Made by a program: the position numbers and the translations under genes. A stretch of 64,000 nucleotides of DNA from JBBRHQ01 sp963840235 (lineage in GTDB: Bacteria > Actinomycetota > Thermoleophilia > Solirubrobacterales > 70-9): NCBI GenBank assembly GCA_963840235.1, contig CAWIYC010000001.1, forward strand, positions 310,001 through 374,000. The letters run 5' to 3'. Below, piece by piece: positions 1-8,858 of the stretch (position 1 is the stretch's first letter; every line of letters starts with the position of its first letter). The notes below the pieces were generated by a model. The model did not search any database. It was not told the DNA's origin and saw nothing but the letters and a program-made list of their open reading frames with translations.

Positions 1-540
1 CAGGTCGGGGCCGGTTGCCAGCGCCCGGGCCAGTGAGGCGCGGGTCAGCTCTCCCCCGGAGAAGGTGGAGAGGGGGCGCCCGGCGTCGGCGTCGTCGAAC
101 CCGAGCCCGTGGAGCACCGCGAGCACATCATCGCGCCAGCGGTAGCCGCCGGCGAGCTCGAGCCGCTGCTGGGCGGCGGCGTAGGCGCCCATGACCGCGT
201 CGGACCCTGCCCCCTGCATCGCCGACTCGAGCCGCTCGAGCTCGGCCTCGGTCTCGATCGTCTCGGCGCGCCCGGAGAAGACGTAGTCGCCGAGAGAGGC
301 TCCCGAGTCGTGTGGGGGCCGCTGGTCGTGAAGCGCCACCCGCGCCCCCTTTCCCAGCACCAGCCTGCCCGAGTCGGGGAGGAGCTCCCCCGCCAGGACC
401 CGCAGCAGGGTGGTCTTGCCGGCGCCGTTTCGGCCCGCCAGCGTCATCCGCTCCCCCGCCTCGAGCCTGAAGGAGACGTCGGCGAACAGCGGCCTGCCGC
501 CGATGAAGACCTCGAGTGTTGTCGCAGTGGCAATCGCCAT
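1..540 (-). CDS. ABC-F family ATP-binding protein, N-terminal part (cut by window edge)
   Basis: Reading the minus strand from an ATG at 540 gives 180 codons that run off the window start. A Walker A motif (GRNGAGKTT) lies near residues 33-41. An ABC signature-like stretch (FSGGELTRASLARAL) lies in the last 25 visible residues. No membrane segment is seen. A short divergent N-terminus followed directly by the P-loop suggests a soluble ABC-F protein, a family with two ABC domains that acts on ribosomes, often in translation rescue or antibiotic protection. The linker and second ABC domain lie outside the window, so a transporter ATPase cannot be fully excluded. About 120 bp without a recognisable gene separate its start from the next gene's stop. 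Confidence 0.85.
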   Translation of the reverse strand, partial: MAIATATTLEVFIGGRPLFADVSFRLEAGERMTLAGRNGAGKTTLLRVLAGELLPDSGRLVLGKGARVALHDQRPPHDSGASLGDYVFSGRAETIETEAELERLESAMQGAGSDAVMGAYAAAQQRLELAGGYRWRDDVLAVLHGLGFDDADAGRPLSTFSGGELTRASLARALATGPDL

Positions 541-657
541 CGGTTACGGATGGACCCTTCCCCGCTCATCCGTCCTCAAAGGTCCCAATTCGTCCTCTTC
601 GCCGGCATGGATGCCCGCAGCCTGGTCGAGTATGTCGAGGCGCACCGCTAGTGCGGA

Positions 658-1923
658 TCAGTCCAGCGGGCCGCGCACGAAGGTGTTGGAGACGCCGTCG
701 TCGTCGGCGACGCTGAAGTTGTCGGCGCGAGAGGTGAAGGACACGAAATCGCCCTTCCGGGATATCGAGGCGTAGAAGCTGTCGGCCTCGCCGGTCTGTC
801 CGCCGCTGCTACGGCTGATCAGGGCGGTCCTTTCCGTCTTGCGGTCGTAGCGGAGCACATCCAATACTCCGTCCTTCCCCGGCAGCTCGTCATCGTCGGA
901 CTCGTAGGCGACGAAACGGCCGTCGGCGGAAATCGACGGCGTGTAGCCTGCCGCGGGGTCCCCGCCCGTGGTCCGGCTGGCGATTCGGGTGGTTCCCCGC
1001 TTGAGGTCGCGAACGAAGACCCCGGGGACTCCGCCCGCGAGGTTGGATGCCATTCCCTCGAAGCTGACGAAACGGCCGTCGGCGGACAGGCCGCCGGCAT
1101 AGGAGTAGCTGTTTCCGAGCAAAGGGGCCCCGGCGGATGTCTTGCTCACCAGAATCGTCGTCTTCTTCTGTCGGTCCCTGAGAAAGACGTCGCCGGTGCC
1201 GTCCCTGCCCGGCAGCACGTCCGAGTCGGAGGAAAAGGCCACGAACCTCCCGTTCGCCGAGATCGCCGTAAACGTCGCGGAGTTGGTGTCGATCGGGGTT
1301 CCGTCGGTGGCCTTGGTCACGAGGGTGGTCTTGCCCGTCCTGCGGTCCCGAACGTAGGCGTCGGTGGTTGCTGGACTTCCCGGCAGATTGTCGGAGTCGG
1401 TGGCGAAAGTCACATAGCGTCCGCTGCCCGACACGGCCAGCCCGTGCACGAAGCCGCTCCCCGGATCACCCTGCGACGTCTTGCTGATCAGAGCCGTGGT
1501 GCCGCGCTTCCGATCCCGCAGGAAGGCCCCCTGGGCCCCGCCGCCGAGGTTCGTGGCCGAGCAGGCGAAGGCGACGAAGCGCCCGTCGGCAGAGAGTGCC
1601 AGGTCGTCGGCGCAATTGCCGTTGGCCGGCTGTCCCGAAGTGGAAACGCTCAACAGGCGCGTCGTGCCGGTCTTGCGGTCCCGGAGGTAGATATCACGGG
1701 TCCCGTCGGCGCCGGGGAGGTCGTTGTCGTCGACGGAGAAGAGCGCCAGTCGCCCGCTCGCCGAGAGGGAGCTTCCCCAGGTAGAGGAATCGCCGTGGGC
1801 GGTTTGGCCTCCGGGACCGACGCTGGTCAGCTCGGTGCGGGCACCGGTGGCCGACCAAGCGGGCAGTGCGACGAACAGCAGAGTGCCCATCAGGGCCGCA
1901 ATCGCCAATTGCATCTTGCGCAT
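658..1923 (-). CDS. secreted TolB/WD40-like beta-propeller protein
   Basis: A 421-residue protein starting MRKMQLAIAALMGTLLFVALP, a clear Sec signal peptide with probable cleavage after about residue 25 (PAWSATGA). The mature part has about six repeats of roughly 55 residues. Each contains a version of SADGRFVAF followed by a DxxLPG segment and an LRDRKTGTT strand. This matches PD40/TolB-like propeller blades of secreted actinobacterial proteins, which usually serve as extracellular binding scaffolds. No catalytic motif, anchor or sorting signal is visible. It is not in an obvious operon. The fold is confident; the function is unknown. Confidence 0.8.
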   Translation of the reverse strand: MRKMQLAIAALMGTLLFVALPAWSATGARTELTSVGPGGQTAHGDSSTWGSSLSASGRLALFSVDDNDLPGADGTRDIYLRDRKTGTTRLLSVSTSGQPANGNCADDLALSADGRFVAFACSATNLGGGAQGAFLRDRKRGTTALISKTSQGDPGSGFVHGLAVSGSGRYVTFATDSDNLPGSPATTDAYVRDRRTGKTTLVTKATDGTPIDTNSATFTAISANGRFVAFSSDSDVLPGRDGTGDVFLRDRQKKTTILVSKTSAGAPLLGNSYSYAGGLSADGRFVSFEGMASNLAGGVPGVFVRDLKRGTTRIASRTTGGDPAAGYTPSISADGRFVAYESDDDELPGKDGVLDVLRYDRKTERTALISRSSGGQTGEADSFYASISRKGDFVSFTSRADNFSVADDDGVSNTFVRGPLD

Positions 1924-2007
1924 CAGGCCAACTCCCCTCGATTGCCAGACCCAGATCCGGTCAGGTTACCTGCCTTCGGGGCTTGAGCCCGGGACTTCCG
2001 GAGGGTT

Positions 2008-2421
2008 ATGGTGCGGGCGATGTCGGAGGAGAACGTCGAGATCGTCCGGCGGATGTTTCAGGGGTTCGGCCCGGACCTGGACGCGATCGGGCTCTGGCAC
2101 GCCGACCTCGACTATCGGGCGATCGAGGGCGCGCCGGACGACGTCGGCGTGATCCACGGTCACGAGGCCCTGCGTCACTACTACGAGCAGTGGTTCCAGA
2201 CCTTCGACGATTTCCACGCCGAGCCGGTGGAGCTGATCGACGCGGGGGAAAAGGTCGTCGCCGACGTCCATGTCACCGGGCGGATGAAGGGCAGCTCCGC
2301 CGTAGCCGACATGCGGCTGGGAGTCGTCTACACGGTCCGCGATGGGAAGATCGCCCGGGGACGCGAGTACGCGACGCCGGAGCAGGCCCGCGAGGTAGCC
2401 GGGGTGCCGGATCCCGGTTAG
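2008..2421 (+). CDS. SnoaL-like / NTF2-fold small protein
   Basis: 137 residues from an ATG at 2008; a second ATG at 2020 gives the family-typical start MSEENVEIVRRMFQGF and may be the true one. The helix with VEIVRRMF, the HGHEALRHYYEQWF segment and the strands ending in RDGKIARGREYATPEQA match the SnoaL/NTF2-like superfamily, a cone-shaped fold used by small isomerases, hydrolases and ligand-binding proteins. Many Thermoleophilia paralogs begin with nearly the same residues. The substrate cannot be read from sequence. It converges with the downstream sigma-factor gene and overlaps it by 4 bp. Confidence 0.8.
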   Translation: MVRAMSEENVEIVRRMFQGFGPDLDAIGLWHADLDYRAIEGAPDDVGVIHGHEALRHYYEQWFQTFDDFHAEPVELIDAGEKVVADVHVTGRMKGSSAVADMRLGVVYTVRDGKIARGREYATPEQAREVAGVPDPG

Positions 2422-3725
2422 CCGCCCGGGGTTCCATTCGCGGCCGCGCTCGCAGATACCCGCGCCAGCAGGACGTCCCGTTCGCGCGAGTTCCGGGCAA
2501 GGGACGCTGCCCGCTCGAACTCGACCCGGGCCTCGGTCTCGCGGCCGAGCCTCGAGAGCAGGTCCCCCCGCACCGCCGGCAGCAGGTGGTAGCCGTGCAG
2601 CGAGGGCTCCTCACCGAGGCCGTCGACGATCGTCAGCCCCGCCTGCGGTCCGAATGCCATGCCGACGGCGACCGCCCGGTTCAGCTCGACCACCGGGGAC
2701 GGGCTGATCTGGGCCAGCCCGTCGTAGAGCGCGGCGATCCGCTCCCAGTCGGTCTCCCCGGGACTGCGCGCGCCGGCGTGGCAGGCGGCGATCGCGGCCT
2801 GAAGGCCGTAGGGGCCGAGCGCGCCCGCTGCCTGGGCGCGGTCGAGCGCGGCCCGGCCGCGGCCGACGAGGACCCAGTCCCAGCGGGAGCGGTCCTGCTC
2901 GCCCAGCGGGATCGCCTCCCCCGAGGGGCCGGTCCTGGCGCGGGAGCGCGACGCCTGCAACTCCATCAGAGCGACGAGGCCGTGCACCTCGGGCTCGCGA
3001 GGGAGCAGCTCGGCAAGGATGCGACCGAGCCGCAGCGCCTCATCGATCAGCTCCGGCCGGATCCACTCGTCGCCGGCGCTCGCCGCGTAGCCCTCGTTGA
3101 AGATCAGGTAGATGACCTCCAGCACGGAGTCGAGTCGTTCGGGAAGCTGATCGCGCCCGGGCACCTCGAAGGGGACCCGCGCCGCCGAGAGCGTGCGCTT
3201 GGCGCGCACGATCCGTTGCGCGACGGTCGCCTCAGATATGAGGTAGGCGCGGCCGATCTCCCTCGTGGTCAGGCCACCGAGCAGGCGCAGAGTCAGGGCG
3301 ACCCTGGACTCAACCGGGAGCAGTGGGTGACAGGCGGTGAAGATCAGGCGCAGCAGGTCGTCGTCGAAGGGGTCGTCGATCTCGGCCTCGAGGTCGCGGC
3401 GCGGCTGCTGGGCGCTGACCTCGATCTCGCGCCCCAGCTCACGCACCTTGCGCTCGTGCACCTCGCCCCGGCGCAGCCGGTCGATCGCCCGGTTCCTCGC
3501 CGTGGCCATGAGCCAGGCGCCCGGATTGTCCGGGACGCCTGACTCCGGCCACTGCTCGAGCGCGGCGACGAGGGCCTCCTGGGCGAGATCCTCGGCGAGG
3601 CCGACGTCGCGGACGATCCGGGCCAGGCCGGCGATCAGCCGGCCAGACTCGATCCGCCAGACGGCGTCGATCGTGCGGTTGACCTCGGCGGTCGCCATTC
3701 CCGGATCGTCAGCCGGTCTCGGCAC
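2418..3725 (-). CDS. ECF42-type RNA polymerase sigma factor with C-terminal TPR-like domain
   Basis: 435 residues from a GTG at 3725; an internal ATG at 3698 (MATAEVNRTIDAVW) is a plausible alternative. Region 2 carries EDLAQEALVAALEQWP and the helix NPGAWLMATARNRAIDRLRR. Region 4 carries LLGGLTTREIGRAYLISEATVAQRIVRAKR. About 200 further residues form a helical extension (DUF6596/TPR-like) with FNEGYAASAG and HALVALMELQASR-type segments. This long architecture is the hallmark of ECF42 sigma factors, which lack a classical anti-sigma factor and are controlled through the extension. The DGPF protein 6 bp upstream is the usual genomic partner. Confidence 0.92.
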   Translation of the reverse strand: MPRPADDPGMATAEVNRTIDAVWRIESGRLIAGLARIVRDVGLAEDLAQEALVAALEQWPESGVPDNPGAWLMATARNRAIDRLRRGEVHERKVRELGREIEVSAQQPRRDLEAEIDDPFDDDLLRLIFTACHPLLPVESRVALTLRLLGGLTTREIGRAYLISEATVAQRIVRAKRTLSAARVPFEVPGRDQLPERLDSVLEVIYLIFNEGYAASAGDEWIRPELIDEALRLGRILAELLPREPEVHGLVALMELQASRSRARTGPSGEAIPLGEQDRSRWDWVLVGRGRAALDRAQAAGALGPYGLQAAIAACHAGARSPGETDWERIAALYDGLAQISPSPVVELNRAVAVGMAFGPQAGLTIVDGLGEEPSLHGYHLLPAVRGDLLSRLGRETEARVEFERAASLARNSRERDVLLARVSASAAANGTPGG

Positions 3726-3731
3726 CGCTCG

Positions 3732-4160
3732 CTACCGGTTCGCCTCGACCTCCCGGCGCATCCGCTCGTCCCTCTCGCGCATCTCCGGCGTCAGCTCCTC
3801 GCCGAAGTCGTCGGCCTCGAACACCGGCCGGATCTCGACCGCCGCCTCGGGCGCGCCCTCCTCGCAGGGGATCCGCCTGGCCCACTCGATCGCCTCCTCC
3901 ATCGACTTCACCTGCCACAGCCAGTAGCCGGCGAGCAGCTCCTTGGTCTCGGTGAAGGGGCCGTCGACCACCCTGCGCTCGCTGCCGGAGAAGACCACCC
4001 GGACACCCTTCGAGGTCGGCTGGAGGCCGTCGCCCGCCAGCAGCACGCCGGCCCGTACCAGTTCCTCGTTGAACTCCTGCATCTGGCTGAGCAGCTCCTG
4101 GCTTGGAAGCTGTCCGGCCTCGCTCTCCTCGTTCGCCTTGACCAGGACCATCACTCGCAT
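3732..4160 (-). CDS. YCII-related DGPF-domain protein, partner of the ECF42 sigma factor
   Basis: 142 residues, ATG at 4160 preceded by a strong ribosome site (AAGGAGGAGCGAC). It begins MRVMVLVKANEESEAG and contains the family motif RRVVDGPFTETKELLAGYWLW near residues 63-83, then IEWARRIPC. These are signature features of the YCII/DGPF family (ferredoxin-like fold), almost always encoded beside ECF42 sigma factors. The gene ends 6 bp before the earliest sigma start, so the two are almost certainly co-transcribed. Its biochemical role in the pair is not established; a sensor or enzyme role is inference. Confidence 0.92.
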   Translation of the reverse strand: MRVMVLVKANEESEAGQLPSQELLSQMQEFNEELVRAGVLLAGDGLQPTSKGVRVVFSGSERRVVDGPFTETKELLAGYWLWQVKSMEEAIEWARRIPCEEGAPEAAVEIRPVFEADDFGEELTPEMRERDERMRREVEANR

Positions 4161-4268
4161 GTCGCTCCTCCTTGCGTCGGTTCTTGCCTTCGGATCGGCT
4201 CGTCACTCTTGGGGATACCCGATCCTCTAACAATGCGTCGAACGGGCGCTGCAGAAATCGACAACGAC

Positions 4269-4745
4269 TCACCCCTGTGATTCGGCGCAAATGCGGAACA
4301 CGGGGTATCGCGCAGCGATCTGCTCAAGAGCCGCAAGAGGAGCTCGGCGATCCAGCGGGATGTGAGGACGGGCCCCCGGCGCGACTTCCAGATAGCGCCG
4401 CAGGATGGGCGCGCGTTCGCGCGGATCGACCTCCTCGAGGCGCACCGCTTCACGAGACCCGTGGCGGAGAACGGCCTGCCCTCCGCCTGCCCGGACGTTG
4501 AGGACCCAGTTCGTCCCTTCGCCGAGCATCGCCACCAGGAAGCGTTCTCCCTGATAGTCCGCTACCACCACCGGGAATGAGATCAGGCGGCCGCTGCGCC
4601 GGCCGCGCACCTCGAGAGCGGCCAGGCGGTTCGGCCACACGCCGGCCGATCCCGCATTTGCCCACCAGCGGTTCAGCACTGTCGCCAGGCGGTTTGGGCG
4701 GCCGCCTCTGTACATCCATCGCTTCAGGGCACCCGGGCGAATCAC
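4269..4745 (-). CDS. nitroreductase/deazaflavin-dependent oxidoreductase (Ddn-like) family protein
   Basis: 158 residues from a GTG at 4745, chosen because GGAGGAGGTGA lies 8 bp upstream; the open frame extends further but without support. The protein starts VIRPGALKRWMYRGGRPNRL and contains LEVRGRRSGRLISFPVVVADYQGERFLVAMLGEGTNWVLNVRAGG. This is the split-barrel core of the nitroreductase/quinone-reductase family related to mycobacterial Ddn, which binds F420 or flavin. It closes with PVFRI. It lies 20 bp downstream of the CoA-binding protein on the same strand, so the two probably form an operon. The substrate is unknown. Confidence 0.8.
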   Translation of the reverse strand: MIRPGALKRWMYRGGRPNRLATVLNRWWANAGSAGVWPNRLAALEVRGRRSGRLISFPVVVADYQGERFLVAMLGEGTNWVLNVRAGGGQAVLRHGSREAVRLEEVDPRERAPILRRYLEVAPGARPHIPLDRRAPLAALEQIAARYPVFRICAESQG

Positions 4746-4765
4746 CGCTCCGTCACCTCCTCCGC

Positions 4766-5242
4766 TCAGACCTCCCTCGGGACGTTGCCGCTCAGGGTGA
4801 AGACAACCCGCATCGCCTTGTGCCCAAGATCGGCGGTGGGACCGAACATGCACGGGCAGCCGCCGTCGATGACAGCAATGCCGCGCCGCCGGCCATAGTC
4901 GGCCGCCGCCGCGGAGACGCTTCCGGCACCGGGGCCGCGGTGCATCCAGACTCGCTTGATATCGAGGTCGGCGCACTCGCGCATCGTCTCCTCGGCGATC
5001 TCGGGTCTGGTCGCGATCACGACCGCATCGACACCGCCGGGGATCGAGCGCAGGTCCTGATAGCAGCGGTCCCCCTCGACCTCGACTCTGTTCGGATTGA
5101 CGGCGAAGACCTCGTAGCCCCGCTCGCGAAGCCGGCGGTACACGACGTTGCTCCCGTGGTTCTTGGGCTCACTGGAGACGCCGGTGACGGCCACTCGCTT
5201 GCTGGTCAGAAATTCTGCTGCGGCCTCTTTGATCTTCGGCAT
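4766..5242 (-). CDS. CoA-binding domain protein (YccU-like)
   Basis: 158 residues from ATG at 5242, which has AAAGGAG 8 bp upstream; this start is preferred over the 348-residue open frame, whose N-terminal third has no recognisable sequence. A Rossmann-type start (RVAVTGVSSEPKNHGSNVVYRRLRERG) is followed by YEVFAVNP, VDAVVIATRPEIAEETMREC and VWMHRGPG. It ends with the GCPCMF segment typical of the CoA-binding YccU family. Members are single-domain relatives of the succinyl-CoA synthetase alpha-subunit CoA-binding fold. No catalytic residues are expected. Probably co-transcribed with the downstream Ddn-like gene. Confidence 0.85.
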   Translation of the reverse strand: MPKIKEAAAEFLTSKRVAVTGVSSEPKNHGSNVVYRRLRERGYEVFAVNPNRVEVEGDRCYQDLRSIPGGVDAVVIATRPEIAEETMRECADLDIKRVWMHRGPGAGSVSAAAADYGRRRGIAVIDGGCPCMFGPTADLGHKAMRVVFTLSGNVPREV

Positions 5243-5412
5243 GCCCACCGCTCCTTTCGGCCCGGGTGCGTTCACCGGCGCACTCAGACGCGCAAACACG
5301 GACGGCTCGATCGTACGGCGGCGGTTTCGGCACGGCATCAGGGGTGAGCACCAATTCGGTATGCGGCGAACCACGTACCCGTCCGCCACTTCAACCCAGA
5401 AGCACAGGCCCC

Positions 5413-5456
5413 GATGGGCGCGGCTGGTTTCGAATAGCGACCACTCGCGTGTGAAG
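5413..5456 (-). pseudogene. 3' remnant of a tRNA-Val(CAC) gene
   Basis: Read on the minus strand, this stretch matches the anticodon arm, variable loop, T arm and acceptor 3' strand of the intact tRNA-Val at 8859-8930. The match is about 44 nt with only a few substitutions and one base missing in the T stem. The 5' acceptor strand and D arm are absent, so it cannot fold as a tRNA. It lies in the only gene-free stretch over 300 bp in the window (5243-5560); nothing else is recognisable there. Its orientation and position are those expected of an attachment-site copy left by integration into the tRNA 3' end, or of a decayed tandem copy. Confidence 0.75.
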
Positions 5457-5560
5457 AGCACCGACAAAAGAGTCGGGTACCTCCCCACTGCGAAGCCCGG
5501 ATGCCGATGGGACGCTTGCGAATAGAAGCTGATCCACCCCCTATTCGCGGAGGTAGGCAG

Positions 5561-5923
5561 ATGCATTTTCGATCGTGGCTCGTCTCGTTCGTAGCGGCTC
5601 TGGTGGCGATCACAGCCCTGGCACCGCAGACGGCATCGGCTCGGGAGGTTGATCACTTCTCGATCGAGCCGGGGCAGACCAAGGTCTTCGTGTGCGGGTG
5701 GGGCTACGGCCCGATCGCTCATGAGCATGCGCTTCACGCCGACCGGGAACGTCTCAAGTTGCGCGGGGTCACGAGGACCTCTCCCACCAGCTTTCGCGTG
5801 ATTTTCGCCCACAAGGTCACGGTGAGAGAGGACGCGGGCGGTCTCTACCGGACGATCATCAATCGAGGCCGCAAGACGGTCAGGTATCGAAACTACTGCG
5901 CGGGCGGCGGCGCGAGCTACTGA
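5561..5923 (+). CDS. small secreted protein of unknown function
   Basis: 120 residues from ATG at 5561, chosen because GGAGGTAGGCAG immediately precedes it. The first 27 residues (MHFRSWLVSFVAALVAITAL, then APQTASA) are a classical signal peptide. The mature part of about 93 residues has two cysteines (VCGWGYG and NYCAGGG), which could form a disulfide, and is otherwise beta-rich and basic. No family is recognised. It converges with the LuxR-type regulator and overlaps its 3' end by 7 bp. It lies inside the segment bracketed by the tRNA-Val gene and its remnant. Confidence 0.7.
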   Translation: MHFRSWLVSFVAALVAITALAPQTASAREVDHFSIEPGQTKVFVCGWGYGPIAHEHALHADRERLKLRGVTRTSPTSFRVIFAHKVTVREDAGGLYRTIINRGRKTVRYRNYCAGGGASY

Positions 5924-8802
5924 TCGCGCTCAGAATCCTGATCAATTTCCCCGGGATGATCGGTTGGGTGGGCTGCCGAGGACGGTGCAAGCGCCGCGGG
6001 CAGTTCGTTTCGAGACTTGATCTCCAGCTTCGTATAGGTGTTGCCGAGATGCTTTTCGACCGTCTTTCGCGTGACGAACAGCTGCTGGGCGATCTCGACG
6101 TTGCTGAGGCCCGTTGCCGCCAGCTTCGCGGTTCGAAGCTCGCTCGCGGTCAGCGAGTCCAGGCCGGTACGAAAGACGCTGCGAGGTCGCGAACCTGCCG
6201 CTTCAAGCTCTTCACGGGCCCTGCGAGCGAGTTCGCCGGCGCCGGAAACGTGGGCAAGCTCGAGGGCCTGGCGAAGCGGCTCGCGTGACTCGCTCCGCCG
6301 GCCGTTGCGACGCAGCGCGGCTCCCAGCTCGAGTTGTGAGCGAGCGAGCTCGTGCGGGGGGCCGCTCCGCTCGAACGCTGCGAGCGACTCGCGCAAGGTC
6401 TCGATCGCGCGGCTCTTCGGTTCGATCGAGGACCTCGCGCGCAGCATCGCACCGATCACGTGCTGGGCGCCGAAAGCCCGAGCCCGCTTCTCGCCCTCGG
6501 CGATGATCCGCCGAGCCTCGGCGCTGCGATCGAGCGCGCCGAGCGCGGGCACGACCTCCTGGCGCCAGGGCACCGCCGCGGGATTGAGGAGGCGCATCTC
6601 CTCGAGGTCCTCGCCGACCGCGATCAGGTCCTCGGCTCCGCTCTCGAGCTCTCCACGAGCCAGACGCAGAGTGCCTCGGATCTCGAGCGGGACAGGGGAC
6701 ATCGGCACCGCGCTGAACGGCGCCGATAGGTCCCACTGACCGGCCAGCTCACCCGCCTCATCCAGCTGGCCTCTCGCAATCAGCGTCGCCAGGAGACTGC
6801 TGATCGCGGCCCAGGCCGGGAGCGAGACCGGCGCAAGATCTCGGACGATGTCCCAGGCGGTGCGGGCCTCCGACTCGGAATCGACCAGCCTGCCGGCCAG
6901 GCGATCGATATCCGCCAGCATGCTTTCTCGGTAGCTGGCGACATGAACGAGACCGCTCGATCGTGCGCTCTCCCACCCCCGAGCTGTTGCCTCGTGGGCA
7001 ACCCCCCAGCTTCCGCTCCAGGCAAGCACCTTGCAGGCGATGGCGGGCACCGCGCCCCGGCCGGCCCATGGCGGAGGCGTAAAGGAGGCGGCCAGATCGA
7101 CGACGTCACCGACCGGATCGCATGCCATGAAGCGTTCGAACGACAGCGCCTGGCGGGCCAGCAGCTCACCCCGCGTGGTCGCACCGGCCTCAGCCACAAC
7201 CGCCGTGATGTGCGCTGAGGCCTCGGGGCGGCGGCCGACGTTCATTATCCCCAGGGCGGAGAGCGAAGCTTCGGCCGGCAGCATCTGTTCTGGGCGGTTC
7301 GGGGGTATCGCCTCCACGAGCCGCCCGAGCCAGTGCACGGCCCGCTCGAGGTTTCCACAGTCGAAGTAGGTCCAAGCGGCATCCTCGATCACCTGCAGGC
7401 GAAGCTCGGGGTCGTCGGTGCGCTCGGCAACGGAGACGAGGACTTCCGGAGCGTCGATGGGGCTCGCCCCCCAGAGCGCACGGCCGAGCTCATAGGTCAC
7501 CTCGAGGTCCTCCCGGGCGGGCTCCTCGAGTGCTCGCTCCAGGTAGCGCCGTGCGCTGCCGGGGGCTCCCGCCGCCATTGCCTCTCGGGCCGCCTCGCGG
7601 AGTTGTTCGACAACCCACTGGTCTCCGTTGGGGGCGCATGCGAGGAGGTGGGGCGCGAGCTCGCGGCCGTCGCTGCCGGTCGAGCTCAACAGCTCCGCGG
7701 CCCGGCGGTGGGCGTCCGAGCGGTCCTCCTCCGACAGCTCGAGATAGACGGCAGTGCGGATCAGCGGATGAACGAAATCGATCGGGTGCCCCGGCGCCAG
7801 GATCTCGGCGTCGCGGAGCCGACCGCAAAGGTGCCGGGCACGATCCTCGCTGACTCCGGCCAGCCTGCAGGCATGGCGCAGCTGCGGGGCGCCGCCGAGC
7901 ACCGCGATCGCGTGCGCCAGCGAGGCAGCCTCCGGTCCAAACCGGTGAAGCCGCGGCAGGACCGAGCGGGCGACGGGCTCCGAGCCCAGCGAGCCCAGCG
8001 CAGCGGCGGCCTTCGTGTCCGGGGCGATCGACCTCGTCCGCAGCGTGCGCAGTGCCTCGGCGAGCAGGAACGGGTTGCCGCCGGTGGCCCTGCTGCAAGC
8101 CTCCGAGAACTCACCCGAAGGCGTGCGACGAAGCTCGGCGGCGATCAGCTCCTCGACCGCCGCGGCGCTCAGCGGAGAGGGCCGAAGGACCTCGCTTGCA
8201 CCGAGCCGTAGCGGCTCGAGCTCTGCGGGCTCGTCCGCCTCGCCGGTGCGCGCCGCCGCGACGATCAGCACCGGGGTGTCATGCACTCGCCGTGAGAGGT
8301 AGTCAAGCCAGCGCAGCGATTGGGTGTCCGCCCAGTGAGCGTCGTCGATGACGAGCAGCACGGGCTCTGAGTCACATAGGTTTGAGAGCAGCCAGTAGAG
8401 ACCGTGGATCGGGGCAAAGGGATCCGCTTCGGCGTTCGGCCCATCCGAATCTGCCTGGCCGAAAGCGATCAGCGAGAGGGCGGCGCTTCCCGAGAGCAGC
8501 CGGAGCCGCTCCTCTTCGCCGGCGCGTTCGATCACCGGCTCCAATAGCTGGCGCGCGACCCCGAATGGCACCTCGCGCTCCAGCTGCCCCGCTCGAGCCG
8601 ATCGAACCATCACTGCCCGTTGGCGCACGAGCTCGTTTGCCCCTGCAAGGAGTCTCGTCTTTCCGATCCCGGCCGCTCCCTCGACCACCAGCATCGACCC
8701 TTGCCCATCGACGAGGCGATCCAGAGCATCTCCCAGGACGCCCAGCTCGCGCTCACGCTCGAGCAGCAACGTCTCGTCTCTGGCATCGGCGATGGGTTCC
8801 AT
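5917..8802 (-). CDS. large LuxR-family ATPase regulator (LAL/MalT-like)
   Basis: 961 residues from ATG at 8802; the open frame upstream runs into the tRNA gene and is not coding. It opens with ERERELGVLGDALDRL, then Walker A (GAAGIGKTRL, about 42-51) and Walker B (LLVIDDAHWADTQSLRWLDYL, about 150-170). A long helical/TPR-like middle follows. A C-terminal GerE-type helix-turn-helix reads LTASELRTAKLAATGLSNVEIAQQLFVTRKTVEKHL. This is the LAL architecture: an ATP-dependent, ligand-sensing STAND-type transcription activator. No metabolic target gene is adjacent. It sits between the tRNA-Val gene and its 3' remnant. Confidence 0.93.
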   Translation of the reverse strand: MEPIADARDETLLLERERELGVLGDALDRLVDGQGSMLVVEGAAGIGKTRLLAGANELVRQRAVMVRSARAGQLEREVPFGVARQLLEPVIERAGEEERLRLLSGSAALSLIAFGQADSDGPNAEADPFAPIHGLYWLLSNLCDSEPVLLVIDDAHWADTQSLRWLDYLSRRVHDTPVLIVAAARTGEADEPAELEPLRLGASEVLRPSPLSAAAVEELIAAELRRTPSGEFSEACSRATGGNPFLLAEALRTLRTRSIAPDTKAAAALGSLGSEPVARSVLPRLHRFGPEAASLAHAIAVLGGAPQLRHACRLAGVSEDRARHLCGRLRDAEILAPGHPIDFVHPLIRTAVYLELSEEDRSDAHRRAAELLSSTGSDGRELAPHLLACAPNGDQWVVEQLREAAREAMAAGAPGSARRYLERALEEPAREDLEVTYELGRALWGASPIDAPEVLVSVAERTDDPELRLQVIEDAAWTYFDCGNLERAVHWLGRLVEAIPPNRPEQMLPAEASLSALGIMNVGRRPEASAHITAVVAEAGATTRGELLARQALSFERFMACDPVGDVVDLAASFTPPPWAGRGAVPAIACKVLAWSGSWGVAHEATARGWESARSSGLVHVASYRESMLADIDRLAGRLVDSESEARTAWDIVRDLAPVSLPAWAAISSLLATLIARGQLDEAGELAGQWDLSAPFSAVPMSPVPLEIRGTLRLARGELESGAEDLIAVGEDLEEMRLLNPAAVPWRQEVVPALGALDRSAEARRIIAEGEKRARAFGAQHVIGAMLRARSSIEPKSRAIETLRESLAAFERSGPPHELARSQLELGAALRRNGRRSESREPLRQALELAHVSGAGELARRAREELEAAGSRPRSVFRTGLDSLTASELRTAKLAATGLSNVEIAQQLFVTRKTVEKHLGNTYTKLEIKSRNELPAALAPSSAAHPTDHPGEIDQDSERDQ

Positions 8803-8858
8803 GACTCCCGCTCGATCTGCATACCAGATGCGTGGGCGCGGCTGCAGAAAGGAGAAGA

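Noticed and set aside
4766..5812. Extension of the CoA-binding protein to 348 residues
   Set aside because: The ATG at 5242 has AAAGGAG at the right distance and the family length is about 150; the extension covers the tRNA remnant and part of the opposite secreted gene.
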